Assembly: GCA_905181855.1 (NCBI GenBank) | Contig: CAJIZE010000002.1 | Coordinates: 1 to 64,000 of the forward strand | Direction: 5' to 3' | DNA length: 64,000 nucleotides | Source of the DNA: an uncultured Flavobacteriales bacterium | Lineage (GTDB): Bacteria; Bacteroidota; Bacteroidia; Flavobacteriales_G; Salibacteraceae | Shown: positions 18,176-27,636 of the stretch, piece after piece | Position numbering within the stretch: position 1 is the first letter of the stretch | How the letters are laid out: each line of letters starts with the position of its first letter | Notes under the pieces: generated by a model | Database searches by the model: none | What the model was told of the DNA's origin: nothing | What the model saw: the letters and a program-made list of their open reading frames with translations, nothing else | Translations under genes and position numbers: made by a program

Positions 18176-18871
18176 TTATCTAGATCTAACCGTTTTCTGT
18201 TCTATTCTCTTTTCATAATTCTTTCCTTCAAAAATTCGTTGAACGAAAATTCCAGGTGTATGAATAAAATTGGGGTCTAACTCACCTTCAGGAACTAATT
18301 CCTCAACTTCAGCAACGGTAATTTTACCTGCCATAGCCATTAATGGATTAAAATTCCGAGCGGTTGATTTAAAAATTAAATTCCCTGCACGATCACCTTT
18401 CCAAGCTTTTACAAAAGCAAAGTCAGCTGTCAATGCCAGTTCTAAAACATGTGGTTTGCCGTTAAAGTCTCTTACTTCTTTTCCTTCTGCAACTTCGGTT
18501 CCGTAGCCTGCAGGTGTAAAAAATGCAGGAATACCAGCTCCGCCGGCTCTACATCTTTCCGCAAGTGACCCTTGAGGAATTAAATCAACCTCTAATTCTC
18601 CACTTAACATTTGTCTTTCAAACTCATCGTTTTCACCAACATAAGATGAAACCATTTTTTTAATCTGTTTGGTTTGAAGCAGCAGACCTAATCCAAAATC
18701 ATCAACACCAGCATTGTTTGAAATGCAGGTAATGTTTTTTACTGCAGAATCGCGCAAAGCAGAAATTGCATTTTCTGGTATGCCACACAAACCGAATCCA
18801 CCTAACATAAAGGTCATTCCGTCTTTAACCCCTTGAATTGCTTCTTGTGCGTTACCAACAACTTTATTCAT
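18176..18871 (-). CDS. scoA: Succinyl-CoA:3-ketoacid (3-oxoacid) CoA-transferase subunit A
   Basis: The CoA-binding half of the CoA-transferase. The family signature [19 protein letters not shown] (near residues 20-38) and the [15 protein letters not shown] segment are clear. Its 231 residues match known A subunits. It is the first gene of a leftward run with scoB, a glycosyltransferase and a membrane protein. A TACCTTTG box 22 bases upstream of the ATG probably drives the run. Confidence 0.93.
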   Translation of the reverse strand: MNKVVGNAQEAIQGVKDGMTFMLGGFGLCGIPENAISALRDSAVKNITCISNNAGVDDFGLGLLLQTKQIKKMVSSYVGENDEFERQMLSGELEVDLIPQGSLAERCRAGGAGIPAFFTPAGYGTEVAEGKEVRDFNGKPHVLELALTADFAFVKAWKGDRAGNLIFKSTARNFNPLMAMAGKITVAEVEELVPEGELDPNFIHTPGIFVQRIFEGKNYEKRIEQKTVRSR

Positions 18872-18893
18872 AAATGTACATTTTGAGTAAACT

Positions 18894-18901
18894 CAAAGGT
18901 A
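18894..18901 (-). promoter_or_regulatory. Candidate -7 box TACCTTTG for the scoAB run
   Basis: On the minus strand this reads TACCTTTG, matching TAnnTTTG, 22 bases before the scoA start at 18871. A -33 TTG at the standard spacing is not evident. Confidence 0.4.
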
Positions 18902-18946
18902 ATTTAAAACCTAAGAAAAGAAATTACATCCAGCATGGGAGTTGCT

Positions 18947-21259
18947 CTATTCTTCGTCGAAATTAAACCCTCCTGAGTTGGTTTGACTTGAGCCATATTT
19001 TTTATCCCAAGCGTCACAATCAAGTTCAACAGCAATACCTTCAGGCTTGTAGAATGGCTCACCAGTTATTCCTAATGATGAATCAGCATAAACCTGTTTC
19101 ATGTACAATGCCCAGATGGGTAACGATGTATTAGCTCCCTGTCCGTAATAGGTTTGCGCAAAGCGAACAGCTCTATCTTCAGCTCCAACCCAAACGCCAG
19201 TAACCAACTCGGGTGTAAGTCCAATAAACCATCCATCCGAGTTGTTTTGTGTAGTTCCGGTTTTTGCTGCAATTTCGTTTTTAAAACCATATTTAAATCG
19301 CAGGCGAACGCCTGTACCTAGTTTTTTGTCAAAATGATCGCTGTAAGCACCATCCACTACCCCTTGCATTAAATTAAGCATAGTATATGCTGTTTGTGCG
19401 CTCATAGCTTCGCTTACCTCTGGAATAAAGTTCTTGATAACGGTTCCATTTTTATTTTCAATTCTTGTTATGAAAACGGGTTTGGTGTAAACGCCTTTAT
19501 TTACAAATGTTGCATTGGCCGCGGTCATTTCCATTACGGATACATCTGCAACGCCTAAACACAAAGCGGGAACCTCGTCAAGCTGACTTGTAATTCCAAG
19601 TTTCCGGGCCATATTAATCACTGCTTTTGGGCCAAAATCAGCCATTATTCTTGCGGTAATAGTATTCATTGAATTGGCAAGTGCGTACTTTAAGGAGATC
19701 ATACCGCCGTATACATTATCAGAATTTTTAGGACACCAGTCTGGTTGATCCGGAACCTCAAAACAAGTTATCGTATTAGGGTATTTATGACAAGGCGAAA
19801 ACCCCTCTTGAATAGCTAAAGAGTATACAATAGGTTTAAATGTTGAACCTACTTGTCGTTTTCCTTGTCTTACGTGATCATAATTAAAATATCGATAATC
19901 AATACCCCCAACCCAAGCTTTAACATAACCAGTGTTAGGATCCATACTCATCATGCCAGCTTGTAAAAAGCGTTTGTAATACTTAATGGAATCCCAGGGA
20001 GTCAATACAGTGTCCCTTACACCTTGCCAGGAAAAAACTTTCATGTTAACAGGAGTGTTAAAGGCCAGTTTTATTGAGTCGTCAGATGCGCCAGCTGCTT
20101 TTAAAGCTTTATACCGACCTGAGCGGTATTTTGCTTGATTTAATATGTTTTGACCTTGTTTTTCTGAAATTCTCCAGTCAAAAAGACCACCTTTCCGTTT
20201 TTTAAGACTATTAAAAAAATCGGCTTGAAGTTCTTTTCCAAGATGCTCCTTAACTGCGTTTTCAGCATACGTCTGCAGTTTCGAATTTAAGGTAGTATAG
20301 ATTTTTAAGCCATCACCATATAAATCATAATTAGAGCCATCTGGTTTAGAAATAATGAAATTACCTTCTTCGTCTTTTTCATTTAAAATTTTACGCAACT
20401 CCAACCTAAGTACTTCTCTAAAATATGGCGCTATGCCCGTTCTATGATCAACTCTCGTAAACTCCAACCCTAAATCTTGTTGACGAAGTGAATCATAAAG
20501 TTCTTGGGAAATTAAATTGTTTCGCTTCATTTGATAGTAAACAACATTTCTTCTGTGTAAAACCGTATCAGGTCGTCGCACTGGATTAAAGAGTGCAGGA
20601 TTTTTAGCCATACCAACCAACGTGGCTGATTGCGGAAGAGTTAGTGAGTCAGGTGTGGTATTGTAATAAACACGCGCAGCAGATTTAAGCCCTACAGCAT
20701 TGTTTATAAAATCAAATTTATTGAGGTACATTGTTATTATTTCCTCTTTGGTATATTGTCTTTCAAGTTTGGCCGATATAATCCATTCTTTAAATTTCCG
20801 TGTTACCAATCCAAGTTTGCTTAGCCTTTCTCTTGGGAAAAGCATTTTTGCCAATTGCTGCGTTACAGTGCTGCCACCGCCCATGCTAGCATTACCAGTG
20901 ATTACTCCTTTTACCACCCTTGCTAACGAACGCAAGTCAATTCCGGAGTGTTCAAAAAAGCGTTCATCTTCTGTTGCGATCAAAGCATTTACAACATGTG
21001 GCGAAATGTTTTTAAAGTCTATGTTCGAACGGTTTTCACGGTAATACGTGCCTAATAACTCTTGATCAGCAGTATAAATTTCAGAGGCCAGGTTGCTTTG
21101 AGGGTTTTCTAATTCTTCGAACGAAGGGAGTTCACCGAAAAAACTCAAAGAGATTAGCCAAATGAAAACGCTAATAGCAATTGGTGGAATAAGCAACAGT
21201 ACCCATAATAGGAGTCCAGTTTTAACGTAACTTTTATTTTTAGTAGGTTTCTTCTTCAA
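18947..21259 (-). CDS. mrcA: Bifunctional penicillin-binding protein 1A
   Basis: Polymerises glycan strands and cross-links peptides of peptidoglycan outside the inner membrane. It has an N-terminal membrane anchor (about residues 13-40), a GT51 glycosyltransferase domain with the catalytic Glu in ATEDERFFEHSG (about residue 97) and GGGSTVTQQLAKMLF, then a transpeptidase domain with the active-site SxxK in VGSTFKPIVYS, SxN in NSMNTITAR and KTG in AAKTGTTQNNSDGWF. The length of 770 residues is normal for class A PBPs. The acidic C-terminal tail ends in FDEE. It lies beyond gldH and ricT on the same strand, an order I recall from flavobacteria. Confidence 0.95.
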   Translation of the reverse strand: MKKKPTKNKSYVKTGLLLWVLLLIPPIAISVFIWLISLSFFGELPSFEELENPQSNLASEIYTADQELLGTYYRENRSNIDFKNISPHVVNALIATEDERFFEHSGIDLRSLARVVKGVITGNASMGGGSTVTQQLAKMLFPRERLSKLGLVTRKFKEWIISAKLERQYTKEEIITMYLNKFDFINNAVGLKSAARVYYNTTPDSLTLPQSATLVGMAKNPALFNPVRRPDTVLHRRNVVYYQMKRNNLISQELYDSLRQQDLGLEFTRVDHRTGIAPYFREVLRLELRKILNEKDEEGNFIISKPDGSNYDLYGDGLKIYTTLNSKLQTYAENAVKEHLGKELQADFFNSLKKRKGGLFDWRISEKQGQNILNQAKYRSGRYKALKAAGASDDSIKLAFNTPVNMKVFSWQGVRDTVLTPWDSIKYYKRFLQAGMMSMDPNTGYVKAWVGGIDYRYFNYDHVRQGKRQVGSTFKPIVYSLAIQEGFSPCHKYPNTITCFEVPDQPDWCPKNSDNVYGGMISLKYALANSMNTITARIMADFGPKAVINMARKLGITSQLDEVPALCLGVADVSVMEMTAANATFVNKGVYTKPVFITRIENKNGTVIKNFIPEVSEAMSAQTAYTMLNLMQGVVDGAYSDHFDKKLGTGVRLRFKYGFKNEIAAKTGTTQNNSDGWFIGLTPELVTGVWVGAEDRAVRFAQTYYGQGANTSLPIWALYMKQVYADSSLGITGEPFYKPEGIAVELDCDAWDKKYGSSQTNSGGFNFDEE

Positions 21260-21275
21260 ATCGATAACAAAAAAG

Positions 21276-21283
21276 CAAAATTA
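21276..21283 (-). promoter_or_regulatory. Candidate -7 box TAATTTTG for mrcA
   Basis: On the minus strand this is TAATTTTG, 16 bases before the mrcA ATG at 21259. No matching -33 TTG is seen. The local sequence is very AT-rich, so a chance match is possible. Confidence 0.33.
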
Positions 21284-21535
21284 ATTTGATTAAACAGGCT
21301 TATTAGGTTAATATGCTTAATCTTTAAACAGTGGATTATTCAAAAAAGCTGGATATTTTAACACGTACATTAAAACCTGTTATGAAGATGCTGAGTTGGG
21401 ATTAAGAGCAGCCTTGCTTGGTTACATCGGGCAGAGCAATAAACGCTGTTGTGAAGCACAGGATAAGTTATTCAGTGAATAAGGCAAAAACTGCCGATTA
21501 CGGAACAATATCACAGAAAAACTTACTTTTCATTA

Positions 21536-21820
21536 ATGCCCTTAAGTATCGTTGCTGTTAAGCTACCACTGATTGTATTTAAAACTTTAGCCATTAGTTT
21601 GTTTGCCTTGTTGACTGTTTGTTTTAAACTACTAAAACCACAAATGGGCGGACTAGGAGTTGTTGTGTTTCGTTTTTCTGAATTGGTAAAACGGCGTAAA
21701 GAAGTAAAACACAAATTAGGTTTTGTTCAGGGTTTAAAACTTCATAAAAGCTTTTTGGGCTTTTATCTCAAGCACTTCAAAAACTTTATCGTAAGCAGCA
21801 AACCAACTGTTTTAGACTGA
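21536..21820 (+). CDS. Doubtful small hypothetical protein (possible remnant)
   Basis: A 94-residue frame from an ATG, with a hydrophobic N-terminal half (IVAVKLPLIVFKTLAISLFA) and a basic tail including SELVKRRKEVKHKLG. The antisense frame has the Thr/Ser/Pro/Asn-rich look that often mirrors a membrane-coding strand, which weakly favours this strand. No promoter, homologue or partner gene is recognised, and it faces against both neighbours. It may be spurious or a fragment of a larger lost gene. Confidence 0.2.
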   Translation: MPLSIVAVKLPLIVFKTLAISLFALLTVCFKLLKPQMGGLGVVVFRFSELVKRRKEVKHKLGFVQGLKLHKSFLGFYLKHFKNFIVSSKPTVLD

Positions 21821-21831
21821 AGAATAACCTT

Positions 21832-22308
21832 CTACTTTCCGGCAAATTCAATTCTCAAACCTGCATCTAAAATAAACGGCAAGTCTTCTTCACGCATGGC
21901 TTGTTCAACTTCAAAGTGGTATTTACCTGATTTAGCAAAGCGTACGTTGTTTTTAAATAGAATTCGATTGTCAATTATGTCTCCGGCCCCAGACCCCAAC
22001 CATTTACCTGCAGGGTTGGCTAAAACACAATGAATGGTGTCTTTTATCGCATGTCCGTTAGGAGAAACTGAATGAAAAAAGAAATAAAAATTGCTGTAAG
22101 GATATGATTTTCTATTTCTTAAATTAAGAAAAAAGTGATAAGACGATAAAGTGTCCTTTACATCAACATCAAAAACCAACTTATTTTTGTAATTCCAAGT
22201 TTCGTTTACTAATTCTTTGTTTTTTTCAAAAAATCTATTGTTGTCACAACTTGAAAAAAGGGCTATAATAAAAACGATGCCTAAACTAAGGAGACTATTT
22301 TTTATCAT
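21832..22308 (-). CDS. gldH: Gliding motility lipoprotein GldH
   Basis: A 158-residue envelope lipoprotein required for gliding in Flavobacterium johnsoniae and associated with T9SS-bearing Bacteroidota. The signal ends in a lipobox (ALFSSC, Cys near residue 21). The mature part includes NKELVNETWNYKNKLVFDV, NLRNRKSYPYSNFYFFF and NPAGKWLGSGAGDIIDNRIL, which match my memory of GldH. The ATG at 22308 is chosen because it gives a proper signal peptide; the longer frame from 22374 has a basic, non-signal start inside ricT. It overlaps ricT by 14 bases and is probably co-translated with it. Confidence 0.9.
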   Translation of the reverse strand: MIKNSLLSLGIVFIIALFSSCDNNRFFEKNKELVNETWNYKNKLVFDVDVKDTLSSYHFFLNLRNRKSYPYSNFYFFFHSVSPNGHAIKDTIHCVLANPAGKWLGSGAGDIIDNRILFKNNVRFAKSGKYHFEVEQAMREEDLPFILDAGLRIEFAGK

Positions 22309-23464
22309 TTTTCGTAAAGAATCTTTTTGGTTTTCTTTTCTTGCGGTTGTTGTTTTTCTTTTTGTCTTTGTCAAATCGAGTTAGGTCGTCTTGGCCTACT
22401 ACGTTTTCGAAATCAGGACCTTTTACTTCTATTGCTTTTACCGCAAACTCTAGTAAATCTTCTGGATTCTTTTTTTGTTTGTTTAACTCAACAATCGCAT
22501 TTACCCTGCTTTTCTCAATTGGAATATGAGTTCCTAAATTATCGGCGTAAGCATAATACATAATGCCTTTAAAAACATCTGTTTTTTGGTGGTAAGCAAT
22601 GCCTTTTTTGGTGTACAATTTAGTGTCTGCTTTAGGGAAACCTTGTAAAGCATCTAAATAGGAGTCAAGCTCAAAGTTTAAGCAACATTTTAATTTGCCA
22701 CACTGCCCTGCAAGCTTTACAGGATTTATTGCCAATTGCTGGTATCGAGCGGCACCGGTTGAAACAGACCTAAAATCAGTTAACCAGGTTGAGCAGCAAA
22801 GTTCACGTCCACAAGAACCTATACCACCAAGTAAGGCGGCCTCTTGTCTTGCTCCAATTTGCTTCATTTCAACACGCACCTTAAAGGTTGATGCCAAAAC
22901 TTTAATTAGTTCTCTATAATCGACCCGATCTTCAGCGGTATAATGAAAAATACCTTTCGTGCCATCAGCTTGAAACTCTACATCGCTAACCTTCATGTTA
23001 ATCTTTAGCTCAGTTACAAGGTTTCTCGTTTGAAGCATCGCTTGGTGTTCTTTGGCTTTCATCTCGTTCCAAAGATCAACGTCTTTTTCGTTTGCTTTTC
23101 TAACTAGTTGCTTTGTGTCTCTAGGAAGAAGTGTGATTCTTTTTGCCTTTAATTGAAGTCTTACCAGTTCACCAATCATCGTAATTTGACCAATATCCTT
23201 TCCATAATCAGCCTCTACAACAACTGTATCACCAACATGAAACTCTTTATCGTTTTCAACTTTAAAAAACTCTTTACGTGTATTTTTAAAACGAACTTCT
23301 GCAAAAGGGTAAGGCTTTACACCTGATGGTAAACTAACCCCAGCTAACCAATCAAAAACTCCAAGTTTACCTGAGCCACCAACACCACAATTGCCATTGC
23401 TTTTACAACCAGCAGATATCGTTAAACTACCACATCCTCCACTACTACAATTTCCACATCCCAT
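22295..23464 (-). CDS. ricT: PSP1/RicT-family protein (YaaT-like)
   Basis: A 389-residue cytoplasmic protein of the PSP1 family. In Bacillus, RicT (YaaT) joins RicA and RicF in an iron-sulphur complex that affects RNA maturation. Core motifs are present: EVRFKNTRKEFFKV, ADYGKDIGQ, GSCGRELCCSTWL and AGQCGKLKCCLNFE, the last two being the cysteine clusters typical of the family. The N-terminus is unusual, with Cys at 3, 6, 11, 20 and 25 in a Gly-rich run, and the C-terminal tail is very Lys-rich. It overlaps gldH. The role in Bacteroidota is not established. Confidence 0.88.
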   Translation of the reverse strand: MGCGNCSSGGCGSLTISAGCKSNGNCGVGGSGKLGVFDWLAGVSLPSGVKPYPFAEVRFKNTRKEFFKVENDKEFHVGDTVVVEADYGKDIGQITMIGELVRLQLKAKRITLLPRDTKQLVRKANEKDVDLWNEMKAKEHQAMLQTRNLVTELKINMKVSDVEFQADGTKGIFHYTAEDRVDYRELIKVLASTFKVRVEMKQIGARQEAALLGGIGSCGRELCCSTWLTDFRSVSTGAARYQQLAINPVKLAGQCGKLKCCLNFELDSYLDALQGFPKADTKLYTKKGIAYHQKTDVFKGIMYYAYADNLGTHIPIEKSRVNAIVELNKQKKNPEDLLEFAVKAIEVKGPDFENVVGQDDLTRFDKDKKKNNNRKKRKPKRFFTKNDKK

Positions 23465-23484
23465 TTTTTAAATTCTGTATCTCA

Positions 23485-23492
23485 CAAATGTA
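23485..23492 (-). promoter_or_regulatory. Candidate -7 box TACATTTG for ricT-gldH
   Basis: On the minus strand this reads TACATTTG, 20 bases before the ricT ATG. A TTTG lies only 10 bases further upstream, shorter than the usual spacing. Confidence 0.4.
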
Positions 23493-23496
23493 GGGT

Positions 23497-24378
23497 TTAA
23501 AACAAATCGTTTATTGCCTTTTTTAAGGTGTCGTGTTTAAAGACAAAACCTTGGTTCTTTAATTTTGCTGATGACACCCTGCTACCCTCAAATACAATTT
23601 GATACATTTCACCCAGTATTAGTTTAAGCAAAAATGCAGGCACACCACGGTTAACATATGGTTTGCCATGTTTTTTTGCCAGAGCTTTGGTAAGCTCTGA
23701 ATTGTTAATGTGTTCTGATGCAACCCCGTTGTAAATGTCGTCTTTTCGTTCTTTTAAGCACCATTTAAAAACGCTAACAAGGTCAGTAACAGAAATCCAT
23801 GGCACCCATTGTTTTCCATTTCCTAAAGGTGCCATAAAGGGAGGTGCAATCATTTTTGAAACGGCCCCACCACGCTTGCTTAACACAACACCAATTCTAA
23901 TAATTGAGGTGGGGATATTGAGGGACTTAAACTGCAAGGTATGAGTTTCCCATTTTTCAACCAAATCACCTATGAAACCTAAATCAGCCGGGTCGTTTTC
24001 AGAATAGATATGGCTGTTGGTGACCATACCGTAATAACCAATTGCTGAAGCACAAACCACCGATTTTGGTTTTGTTTCCATTTCAGAAACTACATCAATT
24101 AACAATTGAGTGCTTTTGGTTCTGCTTTCCAACAGTTCTTCTTTTCTTTTGTTTGACCATCTTTTATCAGCGATACCAGCTCCTACAAGATGAACAATGT
24201 GATCCACATTTTGAAGCGCTCTTTCATCTATAAAAGACTCCTTTATATTCCATTTGTAAAACCCTTTTTTGTTCGTTGACCGCGATAAAACCCGTACTTC
24301 ATTGCCCTCATTCTCTAGCGATTCTTTTAAAGAAGAGCCGATGGTTCCGGTGCCTCCTGAAATTAAATAGATTGCCAT
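23497..24378 (-). CDS. TIGR01777-family epimerase/NAD(P)-binding protein
   Basis: An atypical short-chain dehydrogenase/epimerase of 293 residues, related to the YfcH/SulA-like group. It has the Rossmann motif ISGGTGTIGSSL at the start, DHIVHLVGAGIADKRW, SASAIGYYG-type chemistry in CASAIGYYG, SIIRIGVVLSKRGG and GKQWVPWISVTDL, all marking the TIGR01777 family. The ATG at 24378 puts the Rossmann strand at the N-terminus; a TTG at 24402 would add eight basic residues. The substrate is unknown. It is divergent from the small gene at 24431. Confidence 0.88.
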   Translation of the reverse strand: MAIYLISGGTGTIGSSLKESLENEGNEVRVLSRSTNKKGFYKWNIKESFIDERALQNVDHIVHLVGAGIADKRWSNKRKEELLESRTKSTQLLIDVVSEMETKPKSVVCASAIGYYGMVTNSHIYSENDPADLGFIGDLVEKWETHTLQFKSLNIPTSIIRIGVVLSKRGGAVSKMIAPPFMAPLGNGKQWVPWISVTDLVSVFKWCLKERKDDIYNGVASEHINNSELTKALAKKHGKPYVNRGVPAFLLKLILGEMYQIVFEGSRVSSAKLKNQGFVFKHDTLKKAINDLF

Positions 24379-24399
24379 TGCTTTTCGTTTATACTTTTG
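24372..24399 (+). promoter_or_regulatory. Two-box promoter (TTG-N17-TACTTTTG) for the gene at 24431
   Basis: TTG at 24372-24374 and TACTTTTG at 24392-24399 are separated by 17 bases, which fits the Bacteroidota -33/-7 pattern. It sits inside the start region of the divergent epimerase gene and 31 bases before the ATG at 24431. Confidence 0.55.
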
Positions 24400-24430
24400 C
24401 AATATAACCTTAGAATCTACAAAAAGTTTA

Positions 24431-24820
24431 ATGTCCAGCTTTCAATTGCCTGTATCTGAAAAATATCATCAAAACATTGTTGTTCTTCAGCTTGTTAAAA
24501 AGCAAATTGAAAAAGATTTTGGAATTGAAGAAGATGAAATTAAACTATCAGAAAATAAAGCATTGTTGTATCAAGGTTTGTGTTCAGAGGTTGAACGAAT
24601 CATACTTTATTTGATAAACAAAAACACTCAAAGGTTAATGAATTTGCTTTATCGCGTTGATGTTCCTGAAGCAGTAATTAAAGGTGCTTTAATAATTGCT
24701 GAGGATGAAAGTGCTGAGAAAACAATTTCGCAGGCCATCATGAAGCGAGAATTGATGAAAGTAATTACGCGTTTGTATTTTAGCGCAGACCCTAATCAAA
24801 AGCTATTATTGAAAATTTAA
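24431..24820 (+). CDS. Conserved-looking small protein of unknown function
   Basis: A 129-residue soluble protein, mainly alpha-helical, with an acidic first half and a basic C-terminus. Visible segments are VSEKYHQNIVVLQLVKKQI, INKNTQRLMNLLYRVDVPE and MKRELMKVITRLYFSADPNQ. I do not recognise a family. A good promoter precedes it, and codon use resembles its neighbours, so it looks like a real gene. It lies between the epimerase gene and sucA with its own promoter, so co-function with either is uncertain. Confidence 0.75.
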   Translation: MSSFQLPVSEKYHQNIVVLQLVKKQIEKDFGIEEDEIKLSENKALLYQGLCSEVERIILYLINKNTQRLMNLLYRVDVPEAVIKGALIIAEDESAEKTISQAIMKRELMKVITRLYFSADPNQKLLLKI

Positions 24821-24884
24821 TTTTGATTAAAATACCGTATCATATGAATCTTCTCATTTACCCATTCGTAATAATGAAAAAGGG

Positions 24885-24892
24885 TAAATTTG
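24885..24892 (+). promoter_or_regulatory. Candidate -7 box TAAATTTG for sucAB
   Basis: TAAATTTG matches TAnnTTTG and lies 27 bases before the sucA ATG at 24920. The upstream TTCG near 24865 is a weak -33 candidate. Confidence 0.4.
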
Positions 24893-24919
24893 TGGTTCTA
24901 AAACCGAGTACAAATTTTT

Positions 24920-27628
24920 ATGGATAAATTCTCTTATGTGGGCAATGCTGATGTTTCAGCAATCGATGAAATGTATCAGCAATACAGAAACGACCCTAGT
25001 TCAGTAGACAACAGTTGGCAAAAGTTTTTTGAAGGTGTAGAGTTTGCAAAAACAGATTACACCGATAAAGGTGAGGTTCCTGAAAATTTCGACAAAGAAT
25101 TTAAGGTGTTAAGCCTGATTTCAGCTTACAGAATGAGGGGTCACCTTTTTACAGAAACGAACCCAGTACGTGAGAGGAGAAAATATTCTCCGTCGCTGGA
25201 AGTAGAAACTTTTGGCTTGGAGCAAAGTGATCTAGATCTTGACTTTAATGCGGGTTCTGAAATTGGCTTGGGCAAAACCAAGCTTTCAAACATCGTTAAC
25301 CACCTAAAACAAACGTATACCAAATCGATTGGTGCGGAGTACATGTACATCCGAAATCCTGAAAAAATAAGTTGGTTGCATTCTATAATTGAAACCAATA
25401 AAAACACACCTAATTTTAGCTTTGAGTCAAAACGCGAAATCTTACGAAAGCTCAACCAGGCGGTAGTTTTTGAGAGCTTTATGCACAAAAAATTTGTTGG
25501 TCAAAAAAGGTTTTCACTTGAGGGGGGAGAATCATTAATACCCGCACTAGATGTAGTTGTTGAAGAAGGCGCTGAACTGGGTATTGAAGAGTTTGTGGTG
25601 GGCATGGCCCATCGAGGCAGGCTTAATGTATTAGCCAACATATTCAATAAAACATATACTGATATATTCTCTGAGTTTGATGGCAAAGAGTATGATGACA
25701 GCCTTTTTGATGGAGATGTAAAATACCACTTAGGGTCATCATCGCATACCAAAACTAGCAAAGGAAAAGCAGTGCATTTAACCATGTCACCAAACCCTTC
25801 TCACCTAGAAGCGGTAGCTCCTGTTGTTGAGGGTATTGTAAGAGCCAAAATCGATAAATACTTAAAAGATGAAAGTAAAATTTGCCCAATAATCATTCAC
25901 GGTGATGCATCAATTGCAGGGCAAGGTGTTGTTTACGAAGTAATCCAAATGGCTAGGTTAGACGGCTACAAAACAGGTGGGTCTATTCATATTGTTGTGA
26001 ACAATCAGCTTGGCTTTACCACCAATTATTTAGATGCTAGGTCGAGTACTTATTGTACCGATGTCGGAAAGGTAACCTTATCACCTGTTTTTCATGTAAA
26101 TGGCGATGATGTTGAAGCGGTAGTTCATACCGTAAAAATAGCCATGCAGTACCGTCAACGATTTAAATCTGACGTATTTATTGACTTGTTGTGTTACCGA
26201 AAATATGGCCATAACGAGGGCGATGAGCCTCGTTTTACGCAGCCACTTTTATACAAGCTAATCGCTAAACACCCTAACCCAAGAGAGATTTATTTAAAAT
26301 CGCTGATAGAGCAAAATGTTGTCACTAAAGAGCAGGCTCAAAACCTTGAGGATGACTTTAACAACATGCTTCAGGATCGACTAAACGAGTCAAAAGAAAT
26401 AACAAAAGCCCACGTTACACCATTCTTAAAATACACTTGGCGCGATTTTAAACATGCCGGAAAAGGCGAAATATTTAATTCAGTTAATACTGCTGTTGAT
26501 GCAAAAACTTTTGCCAAGCTTGGTTCACAAATTAGTGTTTTACCTGAAGGTAAAAACTTTTTCAAAAAAATAAGGAGGCTGATGGCCGATCGCCAAAACA
26601 TGATTGAAAAAACCAAGTCTTTGGATTGGGCAATGGGTGAGTTAATGGCATATGCAACCTTGCTGAACGAAGGTTTTAGCGTTCGTATTAGTGGCCAGGA
26701 TGTCGAAAGAGGAACTTTTTCTCACAGACATGCAGTAATTAAAATTGAAGACTCAGAGGAAGAATACATCCCGTTAGAACATTTAAATAATAAGCAAGGA
26801 AATTTCACCATTTACAACTCGTTTTTATCTGAATACGCTGTACTAGGATTTGATTATGGTTATGCTATGGCAAGCCCTAAAAGTTTAGTTGTTTGGGAAG
26901 CACAATTTGGTGACTTTAACAATGCAGCACAAATAATTATTGATCAGTTTTTAAGCGCAGCAGAAGATAAGTGGCGCATCATGAATGGCCTTGTAATGCT
27001 ACTTCCACACGGTTACGAAGGACAAGGAGCTGAACATTCAAGTGCCAGATTGGAGCGCTTTTTACAATTGTGCGCCGAAGAGAACATGCAAATTGTTAAC
27101 TGCACCACACCAGCAAACTATTTTCATGCATTAAGAAGACAAATGCATCGAACGTACAGAAAACCATTGATTGTATTTACACCTAAAAGTTTGTTGCGTC
27201 ACGCAAGCGTAGTTTCAGACATTAAGGATTTCTCAACAGGTTCGTTTAACGAGCTTATTGACGATGATACTGTAGCTGCTAAAAACGTAAAGCGCGTTGC
27301 GCTTTGCAGTGGTAAAGTGTATTACGACGCCTTGAAAGAAAGGGATGCCGCCGGAGTTAAAGATTTAGCTTTGGTTCGTTTAGAACAGATGTACCCGTTC
27401 CCAAAACAGAAATTTGATGATCTGAAAAAGAAGTACACAAATGTGAAGTGGATTTGGTTACAAGAAGAACCTGAAAACATGGGCGCTTGGGGCTACATTT
27501 TACGTACGGTTAAAAACACTGAATGGAATGTAGTAGCTAGAATTGAGAGCGCATCACCTGCAACAGGCTCATCAAAACGACATTTAAAAAGATACCAAGA
27601 AATAATGGACAAACTATTAAAAGCCTAA
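24920..27628 (+). CDS. sucA: 2-oxoglutarate dehydrogenase E1 component
   Basis: A thiamine-diphosphate decarboxylase that converts 2-oxoglutarate and loads the succinyl group onto the E2 lipoyl arm in the TCA cycle. The N-terminal targeting-like segment ([21 protein letters not shown]) is the one that binds E2 in this family. Further motifs are [64 protein letters not shown] and, in the second half, [18 protein letters not shown] and [20 protein letters not shown]. Its 902 residues match the family. It is followed 8 bases later by the E2 gene. E3 is not in the window. Confidence 0.97.
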   Translation: MDKFSYVGNADVSAIDEMYQQYRNDPSSVDNSWQKFFEGVEFAKTDYTDKGEVPENFDKEFKVLSLISAYRMRGHLFTETNPVRERRKYSPSLEVETFGLEQSDLDLDFNAGSEIGLGKTKLSNIVNHLKQTYTKSIGAEYMYIRNPEKISWLHSIIETNKNTPNFSFESKREILRKLNQAVVFESFMHKKFVGQKRFSLEGGESLIPALDVVVEEGAELGIEEFVVGMAHRGRLNVLANIFNKTYTDIFSEFDGKEYDDSLFDGDVKYHLGSSSHTKTSKGKAVHLTMSPNPSHLEAVAPVVEGIVRAKIDKYLKDESKICPIIIHGDASIAGQGVVYEVIQMARLDGYKTGGSIHIVVNNQLGFTTNYLDARSSTYCTDVGKVTLSPVFHVNGDDVEAVVHTVKIAMQYRQRFKSDVFIDLLCYRKYGHNEGDEPRFTQPLLYKLIAKHPNPREIYLKSLIEQNVVTKEQAQNLEDDFNNMLQDRLNESKEITKAHVTPFLKYTWRDFKHAGKGEIFNSVNTAVDAKTFAKLGSQISVLPEGKNFFKKIRRLMADRQNMIEKTKSLDWAMGELMAYATLLNEGFSVRISGQDVERGTFSHRHAVIKIEDSEEEYIPLEHLNNKQGNFTIYNSFLSEYAVLGFDYGYAMASPKSLVVWEAQFGDFNNAAQIIIDQFLSAAEDKWRIMNGLVMLLPHGYEGQGAEHSSARLERFLQLCAEENMQIVNCTTPANYFHALRRQMHRTYRKPLIVFTPKSLLRHASVVSDIKDFSTGSFNELIDDDTVAAKNVKRVALCSGKVYYDALKERDAAGVKDLALVRLEQMYPFPKQKFDDLKKKYTNVKWIWLQEEPENMGAWGYILRTVKNTEWNVVARIESASPATGSSKRHLKRYQEIMDKLLKA

Positions 27629-27636
27629 GATTCATC

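Larger units (their letters stand above)
21260..21831. other. 572-base intergenic region with possible gene remnants
   Basis: The stretch between mrcA and gldH has no confident gene. Two pieces look coding-like. The first is an open plus-strand frame at 21321-21482 that lacks a usable ATG and contains YEDAELGLRAALLGYIG. The second is a plus-strand frame with ATG at 21536-21820. A minus frame at 21523-21714 overlaps the second and looks like its shadow. The region may hold decayed genes. Confidence 0.35.

Noticed and set aside
21523-21714. Minus-strand 63-residue frame in the mrcA-gldH gap
   Set aside because: Its Thr/Ser/Pro/Asn/Lys-rich make-up is that of an antisense shadow of the hydrophobic plus-strand frame.
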